Under the pieces are notes generated by a model that had not been told where the DNA came from, did not search any database, and saw only the letters and a list, made by a program, of their open reading frames with translations. Positions 1 to 11,454 of a DNA stretch of 64,000 nt are shown here, piece after piece. The DNA is taken from positions 49,565,364 to 49,629,363 of the forward strand of contig NC_030382.2 in NCBI RefSeq assembly GCF_001625215.2. Direction: 5' to 3'. The position numbers were made by a program, and so were the translations under genes. The first letter of the stretch is position 1, and every line of letters starts with the position of its first letter. This DNA is from Daucus carota subsp. sativus (taxonomy: Eukaryota > Streptophyta > Magnoliopsida > Apiales > Apiaceae).

Positions 1-979
1 AGAAAATTGGGATATAGAATTGAAGAAAATTAATTATTATATTTATAAATGATAACATAAGTGCCTCTAAATATTTTTTCGAAAAATTGGAAAGAAGAAC
101 TGGATCCTTTCAGAGAGTCTCAAATATGGTTGAATTAAAATTTAAAATCAAACTGGACCGGATCATTGTTTTAATTCGTGAAAGCGGGATCGAACCTGTA
201 ATAGTTGATATTTGGAAGACCGGGAAAAACTAGACCGGGCCGGACTAGTTTGGACCAATTACGTACTTATTACGTGACACTTATATACACATTCTATGTT
301 TTTATATTATTTTGATTATAAATTATAAATAGAAAAATTTATAAGTGTACGAATTTCGAATTATTAATACAAAACATATAAAATTTATTCATTTAACTTA
401 TAGTATAGAGTACATCACCATTATTGAACCATTTTATATTCTTTTAAATTTTATTTAAATATTATATATTTTGATATTTCAATTATAAATTTTATAAATT
501 AAAGAGTTAAAAATGAAAAATATATTATATGTATAAAATCTGGCCCGGTCTAGATTTTTTTAAAGATTTGGACCCATTCAGGCCACATTGGCCTTATTTT
601 AACTAGACTCAAAAGCATAGTTTTCTGATTTATCAGTCGCAATCAATCTACTTGTACTTTTTATTCTTAGAAAATTTTTATAAATCAACTTTGACTTATA
701 AGTCATGGACGGATCGGACTTTTAAGCCCATCTTCTTGACTTTTAATTCAAAAGCAGCATGTTAGTGCAACGAACTAATAAGTCAATTTCGTATATATAA
801 GTCAGAATATGGTAAGTGGAAAATTCTAATTTTTTAGCAATTTATTTTTATTTTTGAAATTTGATTTTACAAACGTGTGTAAGACCACTTTAAATGATAA
901 TTTATATAATTTATTATTATATTAATATTTTATACCCAATAAATTGTAAACACCAAAATATTTATCCAAAAACATAAAG
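1..979. other. AT-rich intergenic DNA
   Basis: No coding potential was recognised. The stretch is strongly AT-rich with short lineage-specific repeats, and no transposon end with a target duplication could be fixed. Confidence 0.6.
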
Positions 980-1479
980 TGTGTTGGGATTTTAATTGAT
1001 TTCCTTTAATATATGGATTTTAATGGATTATATGTAATTCTGATTTTATACGGATTGGTGATAAAATGTCGCAAACTTGATACAAATATTTTAAGATTTA
1101 AGCACAATGTCTTAAAATCTCGTAGATTTTGATGAGATTTCAAAAAACTTAAAATACACCGAGGAATACCACAAAATTTATCATTTTATGAAATCCACAA
1201 AAATCAATCAAAATTTAATGAATTTTAAACAATTCCAATAGAACACTATCGAATTTAAAATCCTGATTAAATACCACCGAAATTTGTATCTTAATTTAAA
1301 ATCTCAATTAAATGTCTCAAGATTTTAAATCATCCGAATTAAATATCTCAAGATTTTTTTATAGATTTTAAATAATCCCAATTAAATACCTTAAGATTTT
1401 AGTAAATTTTAAACAATCTCTAAAAAATCTTAGATTTTATGAACATATTTGTTTTTTTAAATCCCAATAAAATACACCT
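980..1479 (+). repeat. Dispersed TIR repeat, copy A (uninterrupted)
   Basis: A roughly 500-bp AT-rich element whose ends read as an imperfect inverted repeat: GTGTTGGGATTTTAAT on the left, and a right end that is close to its reverse complement near 1460-1479. The interior repeats motifs of the type AAATCTCAATTAAATACC in both orientations, so it is internally palindromic. Related copies lie at 21464-21900 (inverted) and at 60041-60151 plus 62430-62751. This copy keeps the continuous sequence around 1107-1108 that is split by a Helitron in the last copy. No transposase is present, so it looks like a MITE of uncertain superfamily. Confidence 0.55.
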
Positions 1480-1730
1480 CGAAAGTTGCTTTTCATTATA
1501 ATTAGCATCACATTTATACGTAATAAACATTTTTTACGTCACGCCAAGCGACCTAGAAAATCCTAACTTTTTTCCTTGACTTTATTCTTTTTTCTGAAAT
1601 TTGATTTTACTTAAATTTACGGGATCACTTTAAAAAGTAAATTAATAATTATTATATCCGATAAATTACAAATATCATAAAATTTATAAAATTATATAAA
1701 TTAAAATATTTAAAAATAAGTTATTACATG

Positions 1731-2062
1731 CTCCCTCCGTCCCAATAAATAATATACATTGGGATTGGACACGGAGCCCGGTAAAAAGTGTAAAAAATGA
1801 GTAGAGTTAGATGAAAAGTCGATAAAGTGGTGAAATCTTATTTTTATTTAATACTAATAGATATGACATAGTGGAATAAAGTAGTGAGTGTAATAGTATT
1901 ATATAATAGAGATAGTGGAAGAAAGTATTATTTTAGAAAAGTAGTGGGTGTAATAATATTTTTATTATTATATAAATGAAGTATTTTATATTATAAAAAG
2001 TTATTGAGAATGTATAGCGATGATGAGACAAGAAAACATTATAGAATTTGGGTTGACCGGAG
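1731..2062. mobile_element. Stowaway-like MITE relic
   Basis: The left end starts CTCCCTCCGTCCC, the hallmark terminus of plant Stowaway (Tc1/mariner) MITEs. The right end, read from the other strand, starts CTCCGGTCAACCC next to a TA. The right terminus is diverged and the left flank is not TA, so this is an old, eroded copy compared with the clean one at 20505-20784. Confidence 0.5.
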
Positions 2063-2131
2063 TATATTAGACGGTTTTTAAAAATTGGGTGTGACCAAAC
2101 GGCCCCTATAAAAATCTTTAATCTGTCTATT

Positions 2132-2202
2132 GTACTTGTAAAATACTGTACTTGTCAATATTTTTAATGGTAAATACGGTACTTGTCATTCTTGTATTGT
2201 AC
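2132..2202 (+). promoter_or_regulatory. Copper-response element cluster (four GTAC cores)
   Basis: GTAC occurs at 2132-2135, 2148-2151, 2179-2182 and 2199-2202. The first three are embedded in the same octamer GTACTTGT. GTAC is the core bound by plant SPL7 and algal CRR1, which switch on copper-uptake genes when copper is low. A likely TATA box (TATTTAT, 2267-2273) lies between this cluster and the ATG at 2359, so the cluster sits about 60-140 bp upstream of it. That four cores in 71 bp control the COPT gene is an inference from position and motif. Confidence 0.7.
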
Positions 2203-2358
2203 TGGCCCACAATCCAAAAAGTAATGAATACGCGACGTTTTTGCTGTGCTAGCTTCCAACCAACCCTATTTATGGAATATGAATTGCTATCCACCCCCCT
2301 CTACCACATAAAACCACACAATAACTTCGCTCCATTCTTCTAAACACCCACACACATC

Positions 2359-2853
2359 ATGGATATGCACGGCGGTGGCATGGCCGGAATGTCTCCGCCG
2401 CCGACGAATACAACCGCCGGAAACATGACAATGAGCGGCGACTCGCACCCACATAAAATGATGAACACGGCTTTCTACTGGGGAAAGGACACTGTGATTC
2501 TCTTTTCGGGTTGGCCCGGATCCGACTTGGGTATGTACATCTTGGCTCTTTTCTTGGTTTTCGTGCTAGCTATTCTCGTGGAGTGGCTCTCGCACTGTAA
2601 TTTGATAAAGGAAGATCGAACCGGGTCGGATCATGTTGTGGCTGGATTGCTTAAGACGTTGATGCATACGGTTCGGGTCGGGTTGGCTTATCTGGTCATG
2701 CTGGCGCTCATGTCTTTTAACGTTGGTGTGTTTCTAGTTGCTGTGTTAGGACATGCTGTCGGGTTCTTGTTGTTTGGGAGTAGAGTTTTCAGCAAGCATC
2801 CGCCGACTCCGGTGCTCGGAAAAACTTCCGATTTGCCGCCGATGACTTGCTGA
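2359..2853 (+). CDS. COPT: COPT/Ctr-type copper transporter (copy 1)
   Basis: This 164-residue protein of the Ctr family imports Cu(I) as a trimer across the plasma membrane or releases it from internal stores. The N-terminus is Met/His-rich (MDMHGGGMAGM, then MTMSGDSHPHKMM), as expected for metal capture. Three membrane segments lie near residues 58-78, 106-122 and 123-142. TM2 carries the selectivity motif M114-x3-M118, and TM3 carries the packing motif G131-x3-G135. The C-terminus ends in a single Cys. The gene is intronless, as is usual for plant COPTs of 140-170 residues. The first Met in frame is used; it directly precedes the Met-rich domain. A second copy lies at 14724 in the same orientation. 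Which Arabidopsis COPT is the ortholog cannot be fixed (the COPT1/2/6 type is likely). Confidence 0.95.
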   Translation: MDMHGGGMAGMSPPPTNTTAGNMTMSGDSHPHKMMNTAFYWGKDTVILFSGWPGSDLGMYILALFLVFVLAILVEWLSHCNLIKEDRTGSDHVVAGLLKTLMHTVRVGLAYLVMLALMSFNVGVFLVAVLGHAVGFLLFGSRVFSKHPPTPVLGKTSDLPPMTC

Positions 2854-3078
2854 TATGTATATCATTTTCGATTTTGTATTCGAGTCTTTTCTGGATAGGT
2901 ATGGATTGTGAAATGAGTTTCTTAATTTATTTCGTCCTTTTTAGGAAATGTATCAGACCATTCCAGAATATAAAAATTCTATTGCCTGGGTTCACATATT
3001 ATTCCTTATAATCTCGTATCTTCTTGTTTACGTTTTTTATGTAAATAATTTGATTCGAGGGATTAACTTTAGACGTTA
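2854..3078. other. 3' flank of COPT copy 1
   Basis: This is a likely 3'UTR followed by AT-rich spacer up to the MITE at 3079. No other feature was seen. Confidence 0.5.
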
Positions 3079-3474
3079 GAGCATCTCCAACGGCGTTGAC
3101 TATAATCGTTGGCTAAATTGGAGCTGTAAGACGTAAGGTAAAATTTGCCGAACCTGTAAGACATTTCGCTTCAATGGTATTGGCTATATTGGTTGGCTAT
3201 AATTTAAAATTAGTATGTTATTAATATTTTAGATTGTTAAAATAGAATATATTAGTTCAATATAGTAATAAATGATGTGCAATATTCCTACAGATTTCTT
3301 ACAGACCTGTAGAGGTTCGACAAATTTAGCCATTCATAAGAGGTTGGCTAAATTTATAGACAACAAGTCACTATGATTGAAGTGTGAACTTTTGAAGGGG
3401 TTGGCTAAATTTTTTATTTTTGGCATTACAACTCACCTTTTAGCTAAGAAGTCTTCATGGTTGGAGATTCTCTC
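3079..3474. mobile_element. Tourist-like MITE
   Basis: The left end GAGCATCTCCAAC follows a TTA. The right end, read in reverse, gives GAGAGAATCTCCAACCAT. The interior repeats GTTGGCTAAATTT in both orientations. The termini resemble those of the clean element at 19885-20268. The right flank does not give a perfect TTA/TAA copy, so the exact end is uncertain. Confidence 0.55.
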
Positions 3475-3686
3475 ATAAGAACAAATAAATCAAAGATCAG
3501 CTGCTCGAAATATATGGCATCTGATGTTTTTTCATGAGAAGGCGGTTTTTTTTTTTTGCCAGAGAGAAGGCGGTTTTTAGGAGTGGAATAATTTACTGGG
3601 GTGGATGCAAGATTGTGAGAGATCTTTTTGGAATTTGAATTGTATATTCAATTACTGGGGTATGGTGCCTAGAAGATTTTAAATAT

Positions 3687-4518
3687 ACTAGCTTAGAGCC
3701 CGTGCAAGGCACGAGAGCTTTTTAATTATTTATAAACTTTTTAAATATATTTTAAATGGTGTGAAAAAATTTAATTTATAAATAATAAATTAAAATTTTC
3801 AATAAAATAAAATTCGAAATTATGATTTGTTTGTAAGTTAGAACTTTGGTAAAAACATCATCACAGCTATTAATGGTTTCAAATAAATTATTTTAATCAA
3901 GCAATTCCTTTTCTCGTATGTATCATGCCAAAGTATTAAATTCTATCTATCAAATTTTAATATATTTTGAGTGGAATACGTTATGCCAACTCCTATTAGA
4001 TTATATTAATAAATGTATTTTATATTAAAATTATTATAATGTGATTTAAATATTTTTCAAAAAATTTATATGGTTCTAAATTAAAATTGATAAACATAAT
4101 TTGTTTTGAATTAAGAAAAGGAATCATAAATATGCAATAAGAAGGTAGAATCTATTTTGGATTAAGAAAAAGTTTTTGTATCTGTTTCTCACATAAATCC
4201 GGCTTATTAATTTTAAAATATATTATAAAAAAATTGTGACGGTGAGATTTATATGATTCTACGAATAAAACTGGTAGGAAATATTTATTTAGGATTAAAA
4301 AAAATCATATATATGTGAAAGACAAAATTTGTTTTGGATTCAGAAAAGAAATTATAAACATGCAAGTAGATATCAGTTGCCTTCTAGAACAGAATTTAAT
4401 TTTGTTCCAATCTAATGGTGCTTATTTGTTCAATATAAGATCCAACGGATGATAAGCTTTTGGATCAGAGGACCATGCGACCAAATTATCTCCCTTACGC
4501 TTATTATATATAAGTATA
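3687..4518 (-). mobile_element. Helitron-like element, minus strand
   Basis: Read on the minus strand, the left boundary is a Helitron 3' terminus: a short hairpin (CTCGTGCC ... GGCACGGG type) followed by CTAGT, ending at 3687 next to A/T flanks. The opposite end near 4518 resembles a 5' start of the TATACTTATATATAATAAG type, but lacks the canonical TC, so that boundary is approximate. No Rep/helicase coding is seen, so the element is non-autonomous. Confidence 0.45.
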
Positions 4519-4792
4519 TAATGTGTTAATGAAAATCCAAAAACAAGATAAAACATGTTTAGAAAAATAATTATAAAAATCTATTTACATAACACATGCA
4601 TGTTATGCATAAATATGATATTTATAATTCGTATTTTACTAAATTCCTGACATTTTTCTTCAAGTTTTGACGTGTTATTTAAAAAAAAAAAACAATTATG
4701 ACACTACTTGATACAGTAATATTTACCAAATATGTAAATTTAAAGTATAATAATTCTCACTGATTCTATCTCATGACAATTATGACACTTGA

Positions 4793-6821
4793 TGTAATAT
4801 TCGTAATTTTTTTTATATTTAATTGTTATGTATATATATATGTATTGTATAAATTTTTGAAAAAGTATTTATTGTGCAATATTTTATTAGTATTTTATGA
4901 TGCAAATATTTTATTGTGAAAACTTTTACTGATATTTTAAATTGCAAGATTTTATTTTATTATGAAATATATTATTAGTATTTTATTGTGTAGGATTTAA
5001 AAGTATGTTGTTAATAAGATTTTATTAATGTTTGGTTTATAAGGTTTTATAAATATTATGTGGTTTTAGTTTTAAAAATAGTAAACATCCGTGTCCTATT
5101 AATTTTTAATACGTAAGGTTTATCCTTATTATGATTAGTACTGTTAATTAAGATATCTTTTACGTAACAAATGGGTTATAGCTTATATATACCGTAGCCT
5201 TGTGAAGGTTTTAACCACAAAAGGTACGCTTTCTTTTAACCCTACTGTTATTCTCTACTGTCGTTGTGTTTTCTTTATATTTCTATACTGATGAAGCTGT
5301 GATATAAAAAATAGGTTACGTACAGTATGTTTTGAAACCCTCCTGTCATTCTCTCTGATTGTGATATCTCTGATTGTGTAGTGATACTGATAGGTAAAAA
5401 ATAGGTTATGTACAGTACGTTTTCAAACCCTCCTGTTATTCTCTCTGTTATTCTGATTGTGTACTGATATTGTTATGTAAATGAAGATTATTCTCTATTT
5501 GGTTATATTCTTAATGTATACTGTATCTCATATGAAGGTTACTTATATTTTTGAAAATAAGTGTTCTGCAACATGAAAAAGGTTTTCTTCAAATATATAT
5601 TTTCTTATATTTAATTTATTATATTTTCCATGATTTTACGAATTATATATATGTGTATTTTATGCATCGGTAATATGTGTGGATGTGTTAAAAATGTGTT
5701 ACCAATGATATTTGTGTTTGGCAAATGTTTTTAATATTTATTTACCATGTTATTAATTACTATATATTTTGATTTGGAAACAAATAAATTATTTTAGCTA
5801 CTTTTTTCATATAATTGATTTTGTGTACATTAAAATATTTTTATAAAAGATGTTTTCTGAAAACAAAAAAAAAAAAGAGATTTTGTTTAGTTCTTAATTA
5901 TTTATTAAATAATGTTTTTACTCCTGTTCCTTGGATATCAGGTTTGGTCAGTGTATCAGTGTTGGCCAGTTGGGCAAGGTTATATTATATTTAATATATG
6001 TTAGTCCTAAACCTTACTGGTGTACTGTTAGAAATCATAGGGTTAAAAAGATTGTATTCTTATTGTCTAGTAGACTGATAATCCTTTATTTTATGATTAA
6101 AAATCTGTGTAGGGCTCAGTGCTGCGAGTTATAAGTGATTGTTTTGCTAAGGTAAGATTACTTTTCGCACTTTCAGAATTGTTTCAAATGCTTTATACTG
6201 CTTTGTTGTGAAAGTTTGGGATTGATAAAATATTTTAGATATAAGGAATTCCCAGCTAGCTATGAATTATGAACCTGTTAGTAATTGCGTATAGTTCCGG
6301 AACTAGATTATGATACCTTACTAGGGCGTGCTTGGCACAATTTATGATACCTTAGTAAGGGGCGCATTATTGACACCTATGAACCAATGATACCGTGCCA
6401 CCGGGTATTAGTGGCCTAGCGAACTGTGGAATTTACTTTATGAAATATTGGTTTATGATTTTTGGTTATGAAATTGTGAACAATGGCAAGTCTTGATAGT
6501 TTTTGGTCTGTTAGTCGAATTTGTTTTCTTACTGGGCTGTGTAGCTCACGACTTACAAATTTCAGGTTAATGTTATTGGCAAGGCTTTGGAGTTGGATTT
6601 GATTGGAGTGGGCTAGAGTCTAATAATAGTGATCATATTTTATTTTCAGTTATTTTAGGAGCTGCGTCTCCATGAAGGATATTAGTTTATGTTTCAGAAT
6701 TGAGATTTTTGAGAGATTGATTTATGATATTATGTGACTTTCTTTATATTATTTATGGATTAAATGTGGAATTTCTATTATTTGATAGAATGATAATAGT
6801 CCGAAAAATCGGGCTGTTACA
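4793..6821 (+). repeat. 5' LTR
   Basis: A long terminal repeat of about 2 kb that begins TG and ends CA. It is almost identical to the copy at 8866-10895. The small reading frame inside both LTRs is not considered a gene. Confidence 0.93.
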
Positions 6822-6823
6822 GT

Positions 6824-6836
6824 TGGTATTCAGAGC
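6824..6836 (+). other. Primer-binding site
   Basis: TGGTATTCAGAGC lies two bases after the 5' LTR and closely resembles the 3' end complement of plant initiator tRNA-Met, the usual primer for Ty3/gypsy elements. Confidence 0.75.
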
Positions 6837-6945
6837 CTAGGTTAGCGTCCTGTAGACTATCTGCTAGGATTAAGTTATGTCGTTAGGGATAAAGAATTAT
6901 CTTTAGAAACAAATTTTTAATATATCGTTTTTAAAATTTGTGTAG

Positions 6946-7494
6946 ATGGCAGATAATGACAATGTTTGGGGTCTGGATGAAGAGTTTGAGGACGATTTTG
7001 AGGAAGACCCCGAGGAGGACATTGAATCTGTAATTTCACTCGAGATAGATGAGGATGCTCCTCAACCCGATTATGATAGTGAGGACTCGGTTAAGGAATC
7101 TTCCTTTTCCGAGGTTGTGTGTCAGCCATGTAGGGATGATGAGATAGCAAAGTTAAAGGGAGAGAATGCATTACTAAAATTGAAACTCAAACTTAGAGAA
7201 GAAGAAGCTGAGGGAGCAAAGTTTAATTTAGAAATGAAATATACTGATCTTTACACAGCTTACATAAACCATCTTAAGGACTGCCGACATCAAAAAGATA
7301 AGGCTGCTAGAGTGCTGGAAATAGTAAGAAGGGATACTAGAGCCTCCGAACGTTCAATAAACTTTATTTGTCGATGGCCATTATCGCGATGTCCCGCATG
7401 GATCAAGAGGATCACCACGGATTTTCTACAAGGGCATCGAAGAGCAATCGCGACGACTAGAGCAAGGGTGACTGAGATTTTAGAAGAAATTTAG
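6946..7494 (+). CDS. Extra ORF of the LTR element, acidic coiled-coil protein
   Basis: This 182-residue reading frame lies between the primer-binding site and gag of the young LTR element. Residues 1-60 are extremely acidic (runs of Glu/Asp). Residues 65-95 (DDEIAKLKGENALLKLKLKL and onward) form a heptad-like coiled coil. The C-terminal third is basic (KRITTDFLQGHRR). I recognise no named domain. Its intact state in a recent element suggests a retained role, but this is inference. Confidence 0.6.
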   Translation: MADNDNVWGLDEEFEDDFEEDPEEDIESVISLEIDEDAPQPDYDSEDSVKESSFSEVVCQPCRDDEIAKLKGENALLKLKLKLREEEAEGAKFNLEMKYTDLYTAYINHLKDCRHQKDKAARVLEIVRRDTRASERSINFICRWPLSRCPAWIKRITTDFLQGHRRAIATTRARVTEILEEI

Positions 7495-7719
7495 TTTATT
7501 ATTTAGATAGTTTGGTTTATGGATTGTTTCTCTTAAATATCAAGTCGCGTAGGTCTAGTTTTTATTTGGTATTGTTTGAAGACACATTTTGTGGCCTATT
7601 TCGAGCCTAGATTAATAAATTTAGTATTATTGTTTCAATATTTTTATGAATTTCATTTATTGGATTATGAATATATCTACCTTCTTGATAATTATGATCC
7701 ATATTATAGATAGTTTTTC

Positions 7720-8766
7720 ATGTTTGAAGGAATCATGAGTGCTCGACGTGGAGGTGCTAACAATCGCAACAACAGAAACAACGGAAGCGGTGGAAACAAT
7801 AACAATAACAATAATAATGAGGGTGGAAATATGTTGAACCAGCTCGCGCAAACCTTGGCAACACTCGTTGGGAATCAACAACCAGCTCAACGAAGTATTG
7901 TGTCAGAATTCAAGCGTTTGAACCCCCCAACATTTGATGGTGCAGCTGACCCTGCTATTGTGGAAAAATGGATCCAAGAGATGGAAAAGGCATTTGAATT
8001 GATGGGAAGTAATGATGGGCAAAAGGTTACTTTAGCTGTGTATCAATTACAGGGCAGTGCATATGATTGGTGGCTGATGGAGCAAAGGAGGAATGAGGAA
8101 AATGCTGATCCGATGACATGGGATAGATTCAAGACGGCATTGACAGATAAATACTTTCCAAGAACTATTCGTGTGCAAAAAGAGAGGGATTTCATTAGGC
8201 TTGAGCAGGGAGATAGGACGGTAGTAGAGTATGAAGCAGAGTTTGCGAGGCTCTCCAAATATGCTCCTACCTTAGTTGCTGACGAGATCAGTCGGGCTAG
8301 AAGATTGGAGGAAGGACTTAGAGAAAATATTAGGCATGCTGTTGCAAATTTTGAGTTAACCACGTATGAGCAAGTACTTAACAAGGCATTAGTGGTTGAA
8401 AGGGGCATGGTCGAGGCATTAAAGAAGAAAGATGAAGAAACTAAGAAGCGAAGCGAGCCTTCAGGAGGATTTAATGGTACTGGATCGTCGAAGAAGTTTA
8501 ACAATCGAGGAACGGGTGGAAATGCAAACAAAGGGAATCAAGGGGGAAAGCTTCAATGTTCAAGGTGTGGTCGTAATCACTTGGATAAGGACTGCCGATG
8601 GAACACAGGAGCATGTTTCAGTTGCGGTGAGATGGGACATAGAGTTGCTGAATGTCCAAAACGTGACCCAACCAGAGACAAAGACAATGGGAACAAAGCA
8701 ACCTTAGCGGCTTTACTTGGTCCAAATTATGGGCGAGTATACCAACACGAATCGAAAGAAAATTAA
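7720..8766 (+). CDS. Gag of the LTR element (Ty3/gypsy type)
   Basis: A 348-residue Gag. An Asn/Gly-rich start is followed by a retrotransposon-gag (capsid) domain at about residues 60-210 (FKRLNPPTFDGAADPAIVEK; LQGSAYDWW; YFPRTIRVQKERDF). A basic linker precedes two zinc knuckles near residues 280-312, CSRCGRNHLDKDC and CFSCGEMGHRVAEC, the second with classic CX2CX4HX4C spacing. The frame ends shortly before the purine tract, and no pol frame follows. The start may instead be the Met at the MSARRGG segment six codons in. Confidence 0.9.
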   Translation: MFEGIMSARRGGANNRNNRNNGSGGNNNNNNNNEGGNMLNQLAQTLATLVGNQQPAQRSIVSEFKRLNPPTFDGAADPAIVEKWIQEMEKAFELMGSNDGQKVTLAVYQLQGSAYDWWLMEQRRNEENADPMTWDRFKTALTDKYFPRTIRVQKERDFIRLEQGDRTVVEYEAEFARLSKYAPTLVADEISRARRLEEGLRENIRHAVANFELTTYEQVLNKALVVERGMVEALKKKDEETKKRSEPSGGFNGTGSSKKFNNRGTGGNANKGNQGGKLQCSRCGRNHLDKDCRWNTGACFSCGEMGHRVAECPKRDPTRDKDNGNKATLAALLGPNYGRVYQHESKEN

Positions 8767-8865
8767 GGTAAGATTTTCCCTATTTTTATTTTATTTTAAG
8801 AGTACATTACATGTATGTCTTTAGGTGTAAATTTGGGGACCAAATTTTTTTTAAGGAGGGTAGAA

Positions 8866-10895
8866 TGTAATATTCGTAATTTTTTTTATATTTAATTGTT
8901 ATGTATATATATATGTATTGTATAAATTTTTGAAAAAGTATTTATTGTGCAATATTTTATTAGTATTTTATGATGCAAATATTTTATTGTGAAAACTTTT
9001 ACTGATATTTTAAATTGCAAGATTTTATTTTATTATGAAATATATTATTAGTATTTTATTGTGTAGGATTTAAAAGTATGTTGTTAATAAGATTTTATTA
9101 ATGTTTGGTTTATAAGGTTTTATAAATATTATGTGGTTTTAGTTTTAAAAATAGTAAACATCCGTGTCCTATTAATTTTTAATACGTAAGGTTTATCCTT
9201 ATTATGATTAGTACTGTTAATTAAGATATCTTTTACGTAACAAATGGGTTATAGCTTATATATACCGTAGCCTTGTGAAGGTTTTAACCACAAAAGGTAC
9301 GCTTTCTTTTAACCCTACTGTTATTCTCTACTGTCGTTGTGTTTTCTTTATATTTCTATACTGATGAAGCTGTGATATAAAAAATAGGTTACGTACAGTA
9401 TGTTTTGAAACCCTCCTGTCATTCTCTCTGATTGTGATATCTCTGATTGTGTAGTGATACTGATAGGTAAAAAATAGGTTATGTACAGTACGTTTTCAAA
9501 CCCTCCTGTTATTCTCTCTGTTATTCTGATTGTGTACTGATATTGTTATGTAAATGAAGATTATTCTCTATTTGGTTATATTCTTAATGTATACTGTATC
9601 TCATATGAAGGTTACTTATATTTTTGAAAATAAGTGTTCTGCAACATGAAAAAGGTTTTCTTCAAATATATATTTTCTTATATTTAATTTATTATATTTT
9701 CCATGATTTTACGAATTATATATATGTGTATTTTATGCATCGGTAATATGTGTGGATGTGTTAAAAATGTGTTACCAATGATATTTGTGTTTGGCAAATG
9801 TTTTTAATATTTATTTACCATGTTATTAATTACTATATATTTTGATTTGGAAACAAATAAATTATTTTAGCTACTTTTTTCATATAATTGATTTTGTGTA
9901 CATTAAAATATTTTTATAAAAGATGTTTTCTGAAAACAAAAAAAAAAAAAGAGATTTTGTTTAGTTCTTAATTATTTATTAAATAATGTTTTTACTCCTG
10001 TTCCTTGGATATCAGGTTTGGTCAGTGTATCAGTGTTGGCCAGTTGGGCAAGGTTATATTATATTTAATATATGTTAGTCCTAAACCTTACTGGTGTACT
10101 GTTAGAAATCATAGGGTTAAAAAGATTGTATTCTTATTGTCTAGTAGACTGATAATCCTTTATTTTATGATTAAAAATCTGTGTAGGGCTCAGTGCTGCG
10201 AGTTATAAGTGATTGTTTTGCTAAGGTAAGATTACTTTTCGCACTTTCAGAATTGTTTCAAATGCTTTATACTGCTTTGTTGTGAAAGTTTGGGATTGAT
10301 AAAATATTTTAGATATAAGGAATTCCCAGCTAGCTATGAATTATGAACCTGTTAGTAATTGCGTATAGTTCCGGAACTAGATTATGATACCTTACTAGGG
10401 CGTGCTTGGCACAATTTATGATACCTTAGTAAGGGGCGCATTATTGACACCTATGAACCAATGATACCGTGCCACCGGGTATTAGTGGCCTAGCGAACTG
10501 TGGAATTTACTTTATGAAATATTGGTTTATGATTTTTGGTTATGAAATTGTGAACAATGGCAAGTCTTGATAGTTTTTGGTCTGTTAGTCGAATTTGTTT
10601 TCTTACTGGGCTGTGTAGCTCACGACTTACAAATTTCAGGTTAATGTTATTGGCAAGGCTTTGGAGTTGGATTTGATTGGAGTGGGCTAGAGTCTAATAA
10701 TAGTGATCATATTTTATTTTCAGTTATTTTAGGAGCTGCGTCTCCATGAAGGATATTAGTTTATGTTTCAGAATTGAGATTTTTGAGAGATTGATTTATG
10801 ATATTATGTGACTTTCTTTATATTATTTATGGATTAAATGTGGAATTTCTATTATTTGATAGAATGATAATAGTCCGAAAAATCGGGCTGTTACA
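8866..10895 (+). repeat. 3' LTR
   Basis: This is the partner of the 5' LTR and begins after the purine tract at 8853-8865. It is followed directly by the CTTGA target duplication. Confidence 0.93.
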
Positions 10896-10900
10896 CTTGA

Positions 10901-11449
10901 TGTATCTCATGAATTTTATTTGATATATTTAGTATTTACACGAAGGTTTTTAGATGACATATGATTTTTTTGATTGAATAAATATTTGGTATTTTGAAAT
11001 ATTCTTCTGTTACTATATTTTAACGCTGAACGTCTAGTATTGAGTTGTTTTTCGCTAGACGGATATATGATTTCAGAATGTTCAACAATTATAAAACATC
11101 GAAAAGTTATTATAATTATTATATTTATAATTGTTTAGCAAGTTTAAAATTATAATCCATCACATACATAGATAATTTACGTTCATTCCCCTGTAAGCAA
11201 GTTTTAATAAACGTGCTATTAATTTCAAACTTGCTTAACATCATTCATCTAATTTCAACTTTCATGAAAGAAACCATTACGGGCTTCCAAATTATTTGAT
11301 CAAAGCAGTTCAATGTCGCTATGTCAGAACGAGCAACTGCGAGACGGTACTTCGCTGTATATGTCGTTGGACTTGTATGAAAGTTGCAGGGCCGATATCA
11401 ATTCCTCGCGGATCCCAAATACCAGAAAAGAGGCCAGTTCTAGACTTCT
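10901..11449. other. Intergenic spacer between LTR elements
   Basis: AT-rich host DNA with no recognisable gene. The part near 11400-11449 resembles the DNA just after the solo LTR (13527-13570). Confidence 0.5.
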
Positions 11450-11454
11450 AGTAA

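Larger units (their letters stand above)
4788..10900 (+). mobile_element. Non-autonomous Ty3/gypsy-type LTR element with gag only
   Basis: A complete element of 6103 bp (4793-10895) is flanked by the 5-bp duplication CTTGA at 4788-4792 and 10896-10900. Its LTRs (4793-6821 and 8866-10895, about 2.03 kb, TGTAATATT...GCTGTTACA) are essentially identical, so the insertion is very recent. A primer-binding site resembling initiator-Met tRNA lies at 6824-6836. A purine tract lies at 8853-8865. The 2-kb interior holds an unknown acidic ORF (6946-7494) and a gag ORF (7720-8766), with no protease, reverse transcriptase or integrase. It looks whole as a non-autonomous, gag-bearing element of the TR-GAG type. 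Mobility would need enzymes supplied by a related full element (inference). Confidence 0.93.

Noticed and set aside
5931-6134. Identical 67-codon frame present in both LTRs (also at 10005-10208)
   Set aside because: It lies fully inside the LTR repeat, has no recognisable protein features, and is identical only because the LTRs are.
7657-8531. Minus-strand frames opposite gag
   Set aside because: They are antisense shadows of the gag coding region with low-complexity composition.
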